DNA of 33,111 bases from Candidatus Poseidonia sp. (lineage in GTDB: Archaea; Thermoplasmatota; Poseidoniia; Poseidoniales; Poseidoniaceae), in contig JAKMEE010000031.1 in the NCBI GenBank assembly GCA_022426155.1, forward strand, positions 1-33,111, written 5' to 3'. The notes beneath the pieces are model-generated. The model ran no database searches and was not told the DNA's origin. It worked only from the letters and a program-made list of their open reading frames with translations. The position numbers and the translations under genes are program-made. Each line of letters opens with the position of its first letter. The first letter of the stretch is position 1. Shown here in pieces: positions 8,201 to 17,229 of the stretch.

Positions 8201-8216
8201 GCCAACAAAAGTTGGC
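8201..8216 (+). promoter_or_regulatory. Hairpin 2 in the dnaG upstream region
   Basis: Perfect arms GCCAAC and GTTGGC flank an AAAA loop. It follows hairpin 1 by 12 nt and ends 44 nt before the dnaG start. It is the second of two tandem stems in the same leader. Confidence 0.6.
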
Positions 8217-8260
8217 GTGAGTTTGCTGAGTTAATGAGTTCGTAAGAAAGAGGAATCAAT

Positions 8261-9496
8261 ATGAAAAGAAACAACAATCGATCGGGCGGAAGCTCGAAGG
8301 GCAAGGCCATGAAGTATCAAATTCGGGCCGATATCAAGGTGAACGGAACGGTTCAGCGCAAGGACATCATCGGGGCCATTATGGGTCAAACCGAGGGGCT
8401 TCTTGGCGATGAATTGGAATTGAGAAAACTCCAACGCACTGCTCGAATTGGGCACGTCGACGTCGAAATGGAAACGAAGAACGGAAAGGTGCACGGCACC
8501 ATTACTATTCCAAGCAGCATGGACAATGTTGAAACCGCCATTATTGCAAGTTCGCTTGAAACCATTGAGCGAATTGGGCCGTGTAATTCCATCATCAAAG
8601 TGCTGGAAATTAATGACATTCGTGCAACAAAGCGCACCGCTGTCGTTGACCGAGCAAAGGAATTGCTCCTTTCGTTGGTCAATTCCGGAGAAGCTGCCTC
8701 AAAGACAGTCATTGAAGAAGTTCGCTCAGTCCTCACCACCGGAACGGCAACATCCTTCCATGGATTGACCTGCGGGCCCAACGTGGAATCATCGACCTCA
8801 CTCATCATCGTTGAAGGACGAAATGATGTGCGCAATCTCTTGGATTGCGGATTGAAGAACGCTATCAGTGCAGACGGTGCTGGCAACATCAAACAGGAAT
8901 TGATTGATCTAGCCAACAGCAAGGAGAGCGTTACGGTTGCAATTGACGGTGACCGTGGCGGCAACATGTTGTTCATGCAACTTTATGACACCATGAAAGT
9001 CGACTTTGTGGCACAAGCTCCAGTCGGTCAAGAATGGGAACTCCTTCCTCAGAAGACCGTGACCATGCGCCTTCAAAAGAAAGAAGAAGCGGCAAAATTC
9101 AAGCGCCAATTGGACAAGGAAGCTGATGCAGATGACAAGAAGCATGGTGTGACAAATAAGGATTGGGACAAAGACATGGAAGAAGAGTTCGTCACAGAAT
9201 CTGCCCCCGCAGAGATCCAGGAATTGTTTGACATGGTTGACGAAATGCCGAAGAACAAAGCCGTCATCCGTTTCGCAGACGGCACATACTCTGAGCACAT
9301 TGGCCCTTCCAAGTTGGAAGAAACAATCAATGCTGCCGAATCAGCAGAAGCTGTCATCTTCAGCGGAGCTGTCACTGGAAAAGTTCTGAGTTATGTCAAC
9401 GAATCCAAAGCCTCTATGTTGGTTGGAACCAAGGAAGGCAAGGATTACGAAGCCCCTGAAGGCATGACAATTTGGCTTTCAGAAGTTCATCGTTGA
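8261..9496 (+). CDS. dnaG: Archaeal DnaG (TOPRIM-domain primase / exosome subunit)
   Basis: Archaeal DnaG has been linked both to priming and to the RNA exosome cap. The 411-aa product shows the archaeal N-terminal signature GAIMGQTEGLLGDELELRKL (from residue 38) and IPSSMDNVETAIIA. The TOPRIM domain follows, with Glu185 in IIVEGRNDV and the metal-binding pair Asp229/Asp231 in AIDGDRGG. The C-terminal part has a charged, helical stretch (about 270-310) and a final domain ending in WLSEVHR. The N-terminal 15 residues are basic and Ser/Gly-rich. A ribosome site (AGAGG) lies about 8 nt before the ATG. The leader carries two perfect hairpins. The gene diverges from the TerB operon. Confidence 0.95.
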   Translation: MKRNNNRSGGSSKGKAMKYQIRADIKVNGTVQRKDIIGAIMGQTEGLLGDELELRKLQRTARIGHVDVEMETKNGKVHGTITIPSSMDNVETAIIASSLETIERIGPCNSIIKVLEINDIRATKRTAVVDRAKELLLSLVNSGEAASKTVIEEVRSVLTTGTATSFHGLTCGPNVESSTSLIIVEGRNDVRNLLDCGLKNAISADGAGNIKQELIDLANSKESVTVAIDGDRGGNMLFMQLYDTMKVDFVAQAPVGQEWELLPQKTVTMRLQKKEEAAKFKRQLDKEADADDKKHGVTNKDWDKDMEEEFVTESAPAEIQELFDMVDEMPKNKAVIRFADGTYSEHIGPSKLEETINAAESAEAVIFSGAVTGKVLSYVNESKASMLVGTKEGKDYEAPEGMTIWLSEVHR

Positions 9497-9536
9497 ACAA
9501 CGGTATCGGTAAAAGCGACGACGCTTCTGCCCCATC

Positions 9537-10580
9537 ATGGGCGACGACGAGGCTGACGCATGGCCGGAGGCAGAGGGTGAACAACCGCTTCCAACTGAAG
9601 AAGGCGACAATCCCGATGTGGATGGCGAGGGAAAAACAGATGACGCGGTTGTATCAACCAACATCTCGACAGCAGAGCCTTGGACTTTCCCTGTTCGGGC
9701 AGCGCCTATTCTAGCCATGCAAGGCGAAGAAGTGACAGAATTTCCGCTCAGCCAGGACTATTCTGGCCATCACACTACCTCGCTGGTTGTCGATGATACT
9801 TTGATGCGAATCGTCGAATCCAGTTATGATCGAGATGGAATTCGACGTCTCAATGTTCGTATGGCCTTGGTCAAGGAACACATCTCGGGATACTCTCACA
9901 CACATCTGGATTTATTTCGGAAATTACTGCCTATTTGGTATTCAGCCATTGGATTTGGCGCTTTGATGTGGGGATTTATTGCCGGAGGAATTCCAGCTAT
10001 AGGAGGAGGTTTGTTCATTTTTGCTGGCCTCGCAGGCATACTTCTCTCCCAACTTGACCTGCATCGCATCTCCTTCTCGGACCACGGCGGCCGCCACGAC
10101 TTTTACTTGTCTGGCTGGCGACAGAACCCCTATCTCATTTACAACAGCATGGCCTTGCTCGGACCTGCCTTTGTTGTGTTTCTACGAACTGGGGAATTGG
10201 AAACCGAACACATCGATATGGCTGTTGCTTCTCTCGAAGCACCCCCGCAACCCAAATACCCACATTTGAACGAAAACACCCCGGACGCTATCTCTCCCGC
10301 CGTTGCACCACTAGCTCTTTCCGGCCCAACGAGTGGGGCGACACAAACCGTACCAACGCCCATACAATCCCTTCCTCCCCCTCCAGCACCAATAGCGAAT
10401 ACCATTCCACCACCCCCTTCCGCACAAAGTCCACCTTCACCACCGTCCCTCCCAATGACTCCGATGAAAATGACAGGCCCACCCACGACCTCGTTGCCAC
10501 CAGCACCGTTACCACCAGCACCGCTACCGCCGCCCATGAAGCAAAGCATAGAAGATGCGCTTTGGGACGATCTAGTTTGA
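9537..10580 (+). CDS. Membrane protein with proline-rich C-terminal tail, function unknown
   Basis: The 347-aa product has an acidic N-terminus (residues 1-45), a mixed soluble part, two hydrophobic segments (about 131-150 and 152-171) joined by a Gly-rich turn, and possibly a third near 203-216. The C-terminal 85 residues are Pro-rich, with runs such as LPPPPAP and a doubled PPAPL unit, and it closes with an acidic DALWDDLV. The tail may bind partner proteins (inference). It follows dnaG by 40 nt and may share its transcript. Its TGA stop abuts the stop of the convergent 909-aa gene. I do not recognise a family. Confidence 0.75.
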   Translation: MGDDEADAWPEAEGEQPLPTEEGDNPDVDGEGKTDDAVVSTNISTAEPWTFPVRAAPILAMQGEEVTEFPLSQDYSGHHTTSLVVDDTLMRIVESSYDRDGIRRLNVRMALVKEHISGYSHTHLDLFRKLLPIWYSAIGFGALMWGFIAGGIPAIGGGLFIFAGLAGILLSQLDLHRISFSDHGGRHDFYLSGWRQNPYLIYNSMALLGPAFVVFLRTGELETEHIDMAVASLEAPPQPKYPHLNENTPDAISPAVAPLALSGPTSGATQTVPTPIQSLPPPPAPIANTIPPPPSAQSPPSPPSLPMTPMKMTGPPTTSLPPAPLPPAPLPPPMKQSIEDALWDDLV

Positions 10581-13310
10581 TCAGGCCTGAACGCCACCGG
10601 CTGAAGGAAGTTGTACCGCTTCTCCCAGACGTTTGACTTCCAGCGTTAATTCATTCAAATCTGTTGGAAGCACCCATTCATCTTTCTCAAGAGGAATTCT
10701 TCGCCCGGGCCCAGGAATCCTCATCAATGCCTTCGCAAGTTGTTCAGCATCAACTAACATGTCTCCAGAGGCTCCCGAATGTCGAGCTTCAAGTCGATGG
10801 CGCATCCATGTCTTCAGGGGGCGGGTCATCGTGGTTAATTGTGTGAGGATGGATGCCCGTAAAGCATCGGAGGAATCGCCTTCAGGCAAACAACGAAGAG
10901 CGATTCGGAGAAGGCGAGCCAAGCGAATATCACGTGGGGTGATGTTGACTTGAGATGCGAGTGCACGGCGCGTTGAAGGGATGGCTTCAAGTCCATTTTC
11001 CTCAACCTCTTGGGCCTCTAGCGTCATCCCCAAGGCCTTGAGTAAATCAGCAAGGGCCTTGAGCCCATCCTCCGCCCCATGGGGCGTTACTGCTTTGTGC
11101 CTCTCAGCGGACTTGGGCAGTTCTTTGATGGTTTGAGCAATAACCGGTTCAATATTTTCGACCTCAGCATTCAGGTCGACCTCTTCCCGTTCCTCGGAAA
11201 CCACAATGTCCTCAATAGTTTTCACTTGAATGGTTTCTTCAGCCCTTTGAATGGGAACGACCTCAACGGTTTCTTCAACGGCCCCTTCTCCAGGAGCCGC
11301 TTCCATTGCTTCTAGCATGGCTTCGTGAGCATCGTCGAGAGGTGATTCATTTTGTTCGATCACAGGAGTTCTGCTGATACTTTCTGCAACAGGCACGAGA
11401 GTTGGGCGGGCAAGTATCGGTTGCCATAATGCCAACGTATAGGCCTCGTCCTCCACTTCCCGTTGGGCGAGTCGAGATGCAAACATTGGAATTTGTTCAT
11501 GAAGCCCGTGTAATTTTGAAGGTTGGCGTAACCGAGATTCCACATCAAGTCCGAGTTGAACATCACGATTCCAAGGCAAGAGGCTCAATCGGCGTCGAAG
11601 CGCTGCATGGCCGTGTATGTGGGGCCGGGCAAGACTCAATTGACGTGCGACGAAGAGAGGCTTCTTCGCAAAAAGTCCCCTCCATTCCTGAATTAACCAT
11701 CCATCCGTGTGCAATTGATCGAGTTCCTCAGATAATCGTTCGAGAATCCTTGGGGCTAAGCGACCCTGTTCGGACGCGCTGGTTTCGTAAGACTCGCCAC
11801 GAAGTAAGGTTCCAACATAGTGCTCAAATTCCCCGAGAGACATGCTTTCAGTATGCCGCTCAAGAGGTATTGCATCAGCAATTCGAAGCCGTGATAATTC
11901 ATTTTCCAACATCACCCGATGCCGCGAATTACGGCGCGTTCGGTCCTCAACAAAGCGTTCCATTTCGTGAAGAACATCCCCGCCACATTCAATTTCTCGG
12001 AGCATTCTACATCGAGCATCAACGTCTTCCTTTCCTTCAAAAGATACATCCAACGCTTCCAAAGAATCCAAGAGGCTGACACATCGCTCCCACATGGGGC
12101 GTTGATGAGAGAGAAGATCCATCGTGTTGAGTGGATCTTCAATAATTCGATTTCTCCAATCATCCAATACCATGCCAACTTGTTCAAATGCTCCAATGAA
12201 CGCCAAAGCATCCAGTTCCGTTTGTTTCCACAATTGGTCCAATTCATCGACAGCTATCTTCAGTTCAGAAGTTTGTTCAAGATGGCCGACATACGACTCG
12301 CTTGAAGCAGCGTGAGACGGCCAGCGCTGAGAAAAATACCCCCATCGTTCAACCAAGTTCAAATGTTCTTGAACCGACCGCTCAATGACATCTATGTTGG
12401 TTTCCCATTCCATGAGTTCAGATGGTTGCAACTCCCCTTCATGAGGGAATATGATGCCCTGTTGGCGCCAATGGTCCACAGCCATCGACATCTCCAATCT
12501 CCGTGTCTCTAGGGTTTGTCCAAGTTGAAGAATTTCATTGGATAGTTCTTCGAGTTGTGGGGCTTCGTTCAATGAAATGTAATTCTGGCGCCGTTGCTCA
12601 TGAGCCTCGCTCAATGTAGAATCAAACGGAGTGATGAATTGAAGAATGGCTAAGCGAACCCGTTCGGAAAGGTGATGGAATGATTGCCATTCTTCTAATT
12701 CATTTAAGGCATCCATGAGTGATAGTTTATCAAAAAACGGGACATCAAATCCCTTTGATCGCAACGCCTCTGCCCCTTCGGCCATGACACGACGTTGACG
12801 CTCTTCATCGGCTTCAATGGTTTGTAGATGCCGTTGAATTTCCCCAAATCGCTCTGGTTGAGTGAACAAGGGGTGAAGGAGATTCACTGAAGGGATACTC
12901 GAGGGGTCCAATGCTGAAAGTCGACGATAGAGGTCATTCCACACCCCTCCTTCCTCTTGTTCAAACCACGCCTGCTTGTGTCGCTCCAAAACCGCCTCCC
13001 AAGGGGCGATATCGCGTAATAATTGTTCGTAGATCCTGAGAGCGTCTTCAATTCCAAAGACATCTCTGAGGAGATCTTTAACCGGTTCAAAATTGAGGTA
13101 TTCAACCTCTTTCATATTTTGAAAGGAGATGATTCGGTCTTCAAGATCCGATGCCATGTCACGTTGCACCTCCATCCAGGTCAAACGTTCAGTGAGATGT
13201 TCGGGGTCCTCGTTGAGAAATATCACCATGGTATCTTGGTCAAACCCGAATTGAACCAGCGAATCCAACCGCTCTTGGTACCATAGCGGGGGCTCGTTGT
13301 CATCCACCAT
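10581..13310 (-). CDS. Large helical, coiled-coil-rich protein of unknown function
   Basis: The 909-aa product is predicted to be almost wholly helical, rich in Glu, Arg, Leu and Trp, with spaced WxxR/E motifs that recall spectrin-like or SMC-like bundles. There is no signal peptide, membrane segment or P-loop that I can see. Residues about 640-735 form an acidic, Val/Glu-rich linker without evident fold. A final compact helical domain (about 740-900) contains ITPRDIRLARLLRIALRCLP. The N-terminal part (FGFDQDTMVIFLNEDPEHL) looks like a small helical domain of its own. It converges on the proline-rich membrane protein with no intergenic base and diverges from the TPR protein. A scaffold role is plausible but unsupported. 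Confidence 0.8.
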   Translation of the reverse strand: MVDDNEPPLWYQERLDSLVQFGFDQDTMVIFLNEDPEHLTERLTWMEVQRDMASDLEDRIISFQNMKEVEYLNFEPVKDLLRDVFGIEDALRIYEQLLRDIAPWEAVLERHKQAWFEQEEGGVWNDLYRRLSALDPSSIPSVNLLHPLFTQPERFGEIQRHLQTIEADEERQRRVMAEGAEALRSKGFDVPFFDKLSLMDALNELEEWQSFHHLSERVRLAILQFITPFDSTLSEAHEQRRQNYISLNEAPQLEELSNEILQLGQTLETRRLEMSMAVDHWRQQGIIFPHEGELQPSELMEWETNIDVIERSVQEHLNLVERWGYFSQRWPSHAASSESYVGHLEQTSELKIAVDELDQLWKQTELDALAFIGAFEQVGMVLDDWRNRIIEDPLNTMDLLSHQRPMWERCVSLLDSLEALDVSFEGKEDVDARCRMLREIECGGDVLHEMERFVEDRTRRNSRHRVMLENELSRLRIADAIPLERHTESMSLGEFEHYVGTLLRGESYETSASEQGRLAPRILERLSEELDQLHTDGWLIQEWRGLFAKKPLFVARQLSLARPHIHGHAALRRRLSLLPWNRDVQLGLDVESRLRQPSKLHGLHEQIPMFASRLAQREVEDEAYTLALWQPILARPTLVPVAESISRTPVIEQNESPLDDAHEAMLEAMEAAPGEGAVEETVEVVPIQRAEETIQVKTIEDIVVSEEREEVDLNAEVENIEPVIAQTIKELPKSAERHKAVTPHGAEDGLKALADLLKALGMTLEAQEVEENGLEAIPSTRRALASQVNITPRDIRLARLLRIALRCLPEGDSSDALRASILTQLTTMTRPLKTWMRHRLEARHSGASGDMLVDAEQLAKALMRIPGPGRRIPLEKDEWVLPTDLNELTLEVKRLGEAVQLPSAGGVQA

Positions 13311-13491
13311 TTGGGCTCACTGGCAAAAGAACGACGGCGGGAGCCTTTCAATGTGAGCGAGAAATCGGGCAGAATCATAGCATTTCTGACCTGCTTTCCT
13401 CATTCGGGGACATGAAAAGTGGTTCAAAAGTGGCCTTTTCACCATCCGTTCTTCCGCAGACCATAAAGCCCCAAAGTGCAGGTGAGGTTCA

Positions 13492-15780
13492 ATGAGTGCT
13501 TTCGCGGTCGTTCTTGGATTGGCTTCAATTGGCGCAGCAGGCGTCGCGACTTTGTGGGTGAATCATTCCAAAAAACGGATGGTGGAGCTGCTTGATATGC
13601 AAATTCTCTTGCGAGAATCTCAATCCACACATTTCCAACAATTAAACCGGGCTGGAAGCGAATTAAGCCTACAAGTTGACAGCCTCCAAACCACCCTTGA
13701 TGCGCTGCGAGCGATCCACCCAGGCATCGATGCATCCCTTCAAGTTCACAACCTTCTCCTCATCCACGAGCAATCTCCAACCACCCCCATTGTCATTGAA
13801 CAATTGACCGCAGCACTGGAAACCATGCTATTGCACCAATCGACGCACGATATCGAAACACCTTCGTTGAATGAAACCCATCAAGGGATGTTGCGCAGAA
13901 CACTCGACCTCCTCGATAGCCATCAAATCACTATGGCGACCCTGCACCTCAATCCGGAAAGTGCTCATCGTTTAGGCTTGGCAGCAATGCATCTTCAGCG
14001 ATATGATTGGGCCGAGTCAGCCCTCAATGTAGCCTACCAACTCTCTCCGGGCCATGCAAGCATCGTCCAAGGCTTGGAGCACATTGCACAACTACGAGGT
14101 GACGACGCCCTCCGACGCCATTGGATCGAGGCACGAATGAAAATTACACCAGACGACCCTGATTTGCTTCGCAGTCACGCCCACCTCTTGGCTCAAATGG
14201 GTGATGGAGAGGCTGAACGCGCCGTTCGTCGCTTGGAAGCCTTGGGAGTTGACACACCCGCCGACCGCTCCTTGCTTTCGGGATTGCGTGCGCGCGCAGG
14301 AGCTCGTTCAGAAGCCCTCGACGCCATCGTCCAAGCATTGGAAGAAGACCCATCTCGAGACCAAGACTGGTTGCATTACGCCCAACTCCTTGAGGCGGAT
14401 AACGAACCGCAACTCGCCCTCGAGGCGAACGAACAATGCCTGACCTTGAATCGCCAATGTGGCGAAGCATGGGCTCTCAAAGCCCGGTTATTGGCGGGTT
14501 CAAGCGGCAAGGAGCGAGAATCACTCAAGGCGGCAACACACGCCGTCGCATTGGATGCGGGAGGCGTGGATACCATCTTCTTGAAAGCGGAACTCTTGGA
14601 ACTCGAGGGGTCCCTTGTCGCTGCAGAAGAAACCCTTCTCGGGGCTCTTGCAAAGCAACCTACGAACGGAGAACTTCGAGCACGAATCGCCGACAAATAC
14701 CTTCTTTCACACCGAATTGATGATGCCCAAGAATTGCTTTCAGCAACTCCAGATGGCATCGACCATTCGCTGTTGCACACCATTGAAGGTCGACTTCAAT
14801 TGGCTAAGGCAGACAGATTGAGAGACGGGACAGGAGAAACGGATCACGCTTTGCTTAATGCCGCCCTTCAAGCATTTGATGGTGCGTTGAAGTTGAACCG
14901 TGAACTTGGTGTTGCTTGGTTGGGTCTTGCTCGAACCCAACGCTTGTTGCACCAACTTGAGGCGGCCCAGGAATCACTGGATCGTGCTCGTCGTCTGCTG
15001 ACTGAAAATGACGCGTCAGTGGGTGCAGAAGCCGCTTTATTGAGTCTTGACCACGGAGATGTCGCAGGAGCTTCAAGCTTCATTGATGCAGCGGATGTCC
15101 ACGGCCAATCTTCGACCATTGCCTACATTCGAGGAAATATTTCTGCCCGCCGCGGGAATTTAGAACTCGCCCACAAACATTTCACATCATGCCTTGAGAT
15201 GGATGCTGGGCACATTCGTGCTCGATTGAATCGTAGTTCAATTGCTATGGCCATGAACGAAGGGAAACAGGCCCTTGATGATTCAGAGATCTTACTCGAC
15301 CTAGCCCCGGGCCTCGCCCTCGCTCGTGTACGGAAAGGGGAAGCTCACATGCTTCTGGGAGAATGGCAAGCTGCCATTCAACAATTCAAACATGTACTCG
15401 ACAATGCCCCTCACCACGCCCACTGTTTGACACAATTGGCTGCATGTTACATGAGTACGGGGCGCCCTGAGCGGGCCGAAGCACCACTCAATGAAGCACT
15501 TCGAATCTCTCCCGACCACGCACCTGCTTGGCACCAACGGGGCCTGTTGTATCTTGAATGGAAACGAGAAGACAATGCTATGTCTGACTTTGAAGCAGCC
15601 GTACGCTCGGATGGACAGCACCTCGACTCACGTTTGCACATCGCTGCTCTTCATCATGAGTTGGAACGTCACGAAGAAGCCCAAGCAGCATGGCGAGCCG
15701 TTTTAGCCATTGAACCAGGCCATCAACTCGCCAAGACTCGTTTGGGAGAATGTGAGAAAAAGTTGATGATGAAGGCTTGA
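13492..15780 (+). CDS. Membrane-anchored TPR-repeat protein
   Basis: The 762-aa product starts with one hydrophobic segment (residues 4-24), a short basic stop (HSKKR), and a probable coiled coil (about 30-75). From about residue 150 to the end it consists of repeated 34-residue TPR units, recognisable by the recurring pattern of small and aromatic residues, for example AAWHQRGLLYLEWKREDNAMSD-type units near the end. I estimate more than ten repeats. TPR arrays hold protein complexes together; the anchor places this one at the membrane, probably facing the cytoplasm. A good ribosome site (GGTGAGG) lies just before ATG 13492, and a weak TATA-like CATAAAG lies at 13462-13468. Confidence 0.87.
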   Translation: MSAFAVVLGLASIGAAGVATLWVNHSKKRMVELLDMQILLRESQSTHFQQLNRAGSELSLQVDSLQTTLDALRAIHPGIDASLQVHNLLLIHEQSPTTPIVIEQLTAALETMLLHQSTHDIETPSLNETHQGMLRRTLDLLDSHQITMATLHLNPESAHRLGLAAMHLQRYDWAESALNVAYQLSPGHASIVQGLEHIAQLRGDDALRRHWIEARMKITPDDPDLLRSHAHLLAQMGDGEAERAVRRLEALGVDTPADRSLLSGLRARAGARSEALDAIVQALEEDPSRDQDWLHYAQLLEADNEPQLALEANEQCLTLNRQCGEAWALKARLLAGSSGKERESLKAATHAVALDAGGVDTIFLKAELLELEGSLVAAEETLLGALAKQPTNGELRARIADKYLLSHRIDDAQELLSATPDGIDHSLLHTIEGRLQLAKADRLRDGTGETDHALLNAALQAFDGALKLNRELGVAWLGLARTQRLLHQLEAAQESLDRARRLLTENDASVGAEAALLSLDHGDVAGASSFIDAADVHGQSSTIAYIRGNISARRGNLELAHKHFTSCLEMDAGHIRARLNRSSIAMAMNEGKQALDDSEILLDLAPGLALARVRKGEAHMLLGEWQAAIQQFKHVLDNAPHHAHCLTQLAACYMSTGRPERAEAPLNEALRISPDHAPAWHQRGLLYLEWKREDNAMSDFEAAVRSDGQHLDSRLHIAALHHELERHEEAQAAWRAVLAIEPGHQLAKTRLGECEKKLMMKA

Positions 15781-15902
15781 CGCCCTCCGTATTGTCAAGG
15801 CCCCTGTCGGCGTTGCTACTGTTCTATTCCCCCGGGAGCATTCTTTATTCTTTAGAGTGAATCAAAGCAAGTCATTTTGAGGGGAGAGCCCTTAGGGCGA
15901 CC

Positions 15903-16445
15903 ATGAACCTACAATTTGGTGATAAAGCACCCACATTCAAACTCAACAACGCTAATCCGAAGATAGGTGCGGCAACAATGACGACTGCAGACGCAGCAGG
16001 AGAGAATGGAACCGTTATCGTGTTTGAGTGCAATCATTGCCCCTATGTAATCGCCAATATTGACCGAATGAACGCCATGGCCTTAGCCTGCAAGGAGCGG
16101 AGTATTGGGTTCGTTGGCATCAACTCAAACGACCCAGTCGTGTATGAAAACGACTCCTTCGAACACATGGTGAAGCGTGCTGAAGGCGGTATGCCCTACC
16201 CTTATCTGCACGATGACACTCAAGTCGTTGCCCAGTCCTACGGTGCGAAACGAACCCCAGAGTTCTTTCTTTTCGATGGCGAAGGAAGTCTCGTTTATCA
16301 GGGTCGAATGGATGACAGCCCTCGCAATCCCAACGAGGTAACAACTTCGGAACTCGAAGACGCCATTACAGCGATGTTGGCCGGCGAACAACCTGAAACC
16401 CCTTACATGGAATCAATCGGATGTTCAGTTAAATGGAAGGCTTGA
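15903..16445 (+). CDS. Thioredoxin-fold (AhpC/TSA, PRX-like) redox protein
   Basis: The 180-aa product belongs to the peroxiredoxin-like thioredoxin family. It has an N-terminal FGDKAPTFKL, the active-site CNHCPYV with Cys43 and Cys46, the cis-Pro region (GAKRTPEFFLFD), and the family C-terminus SIGCSVKWK. The CxxC pair suggests thiol-disulfide exchange, although family members have also been proposed as peroxidases. No signal peptide is present, so it is cytoplasmic. A GAGGGGAG stretch lies 13 nt before the ATG. It is followed after 2 nt by a tiny four-cysteine protein, so the two are probably co-translated. Confidence 0.9.
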   Translation: MNLQFGDKAPTFKLNNANPKIGAATMTTADAAGENGTVIVFECNHCPYVIANIDRMNAMALACKERSIGFVGINSNDPVVYENDSFEHMVKRAEGGMPYPYLHDDTQVVAQSYGAKRTPEFFLFDGEGSLVYQGRMDDSPRNPNEVTTSELEDAITAMLAGEQPETPYMESIGCSVKWKA

Positions 16446-16447
16446 GC

Positions 16448-16579
16448 ATGAGTGGGTGCCGCCGTCAATGCGACTGGGATGAAGAGATGGTCTGCCGCTC
16501 TTGCGGCATCGATTACTCTCCACCACCACCAGAGCCGAAAAAAGATGATACTTCTTCTAAACCAAAGAAGACTGACTGA
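16448..16579 (+). CDS. 43-aa putative zinc-ribbon protein
   Basis: This very short gene reads MSGCRRQCDWDEEMVCRSCG and continues to a proline and lysine-rich tail ending KPKKTD. Four cysteines (residues 4, 8, 16 and 19) could bind one zinc ion as CxxxC plus CxxC. It starts 2 nt after the thioredoxin-fold gene stops, and its TGA directly abuts the stop of the convergent Lrp gene. Exact packing between two genes and the cysteine pattern argue that it is real. Function is unknown. Confidence 0.7.
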   Translation: MSGCRRQCDWDEEMVCRSCGIDYSPPPPEPKKDDTSSKPKKTD

Positions 16580-17002
16580 TCAGTACTGTTCGAGCACCAG
16601 TTCCGTGGTCGTGCTAGCGATCTCATTTGGTGCTGCGAGCCACATCTTATCCAACAATGCTCGTAATGCCATTGTGTCATCAACGTGAACCAAAGCGACG
16701 AGGTCAGCCTCTCCAGACACTTCGTAAACGATTTCAACACCGTCCCATCCAGTCACTTCAGATGCAAAAGAACCGATTTCTGAACCCGGGGCTACCTTGA
16801 TTCTCACCAGAGCAGTCAACCCTACGCCACCCTCACGAATGGTGTACCCACGAATGGTTCCATTTTCCTCGAGGCTGCGAATGTGTGTTCGAACTGTACG
16901 TTCACTGGCTTCGACTTCTTGTGCGAGGTCAACATAGGACATGCGTCCATTTTTTCGTAACTGGGCAAGAATGGCTCGGTCAATTTCTGCAATCCGTGGC
17001 AT
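16580..17002 (-). CDS. Lrp/AsnC-family transcription regulator
   Basis: The 140-aa product has the N-terminal winged helix-turn-helix typical of the family (IDRAILAQLRKNGRMSYVDL, recognition helix around ASERTVRTHIRSLEE, then a wing with GTIRGYTI). A C-terminal RAM/ligand-binding domain (residues about 62-138) contains VSGEADLVALVHVDD, the usual core strand. Such proteins sense amino acids or other small molecules and form dimers to octamers. It diverges from enolase, and a TATA-like box lies at 17033-17042. Autoregulation is common in the family, and control of the neighbouring enolase is possible but not shown. Confidence 0.93.
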   Translation of the reverse strand: MPRIAEIDRAILAQLRKNGRMSYVDLAQEVEASERTVRTHIRSLEENGTIRGYTIREGGVGLTALVRIKVAPGSEIGSFASEVTGWDGVEIVYEVSGEADLVALVHVDDTMALRALLDKMWLAAPNEIASTTTELVLEQY

Positions 17003-17032
17003 GGACAGGGCTCAATCCTCCCTTATTTCAAT

Positions 17033-17042
17033 GCTTTTATCT
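17033..17042 (-). promoter_or_regulatory. Candidate TATA box for the Lrp/AsnC gene
   Basis: On the minus strand the sequence reads AGATAAAAGC, about 36 nt from the start codon. With an archaeal spacing of about 26 nt, transcription would start near 17012, leaving a leader of roughly 10 nt. Only sequence resemblance supports it. Confidence 0.4.
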
Positions 17043-17229
17043 CCAATCATAGAGGGATTCCCCCAAAAGCGCCCATATTTTTTACAGGATGTGGAAAAAC
17101 CCAAGGCGAAGTACAAGCCTCCGAACTCCCGAAATATGCCAGTCGATGGACGGGTTGACCCATCCTTCAACCGCCGAACGCCCGCTTTCTTCAAATCCTC
17201 CGTGGCGTTGGCAAGGAATAGGGAGCGAC

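Noticed and set aside
8386-8976. 196-aa minus-strand open frame
   Set aside because: It is antisense to dnaG, which is firmly identified.
11402-12079. 225-aa plus-strand open frame
   Set aside because: It lies wholly antisense to the 909-aa gene, has no family signature and no ribosome site.
13415-13433. Direct repeat AAAAGTGG twice, 11 bp apart, in the divergent region before the TPR gene
   Set aside because: Helical-turn spacing is suggestive of an operator, but an 8-bp repeat in an A-rich spacer is weak evidence.
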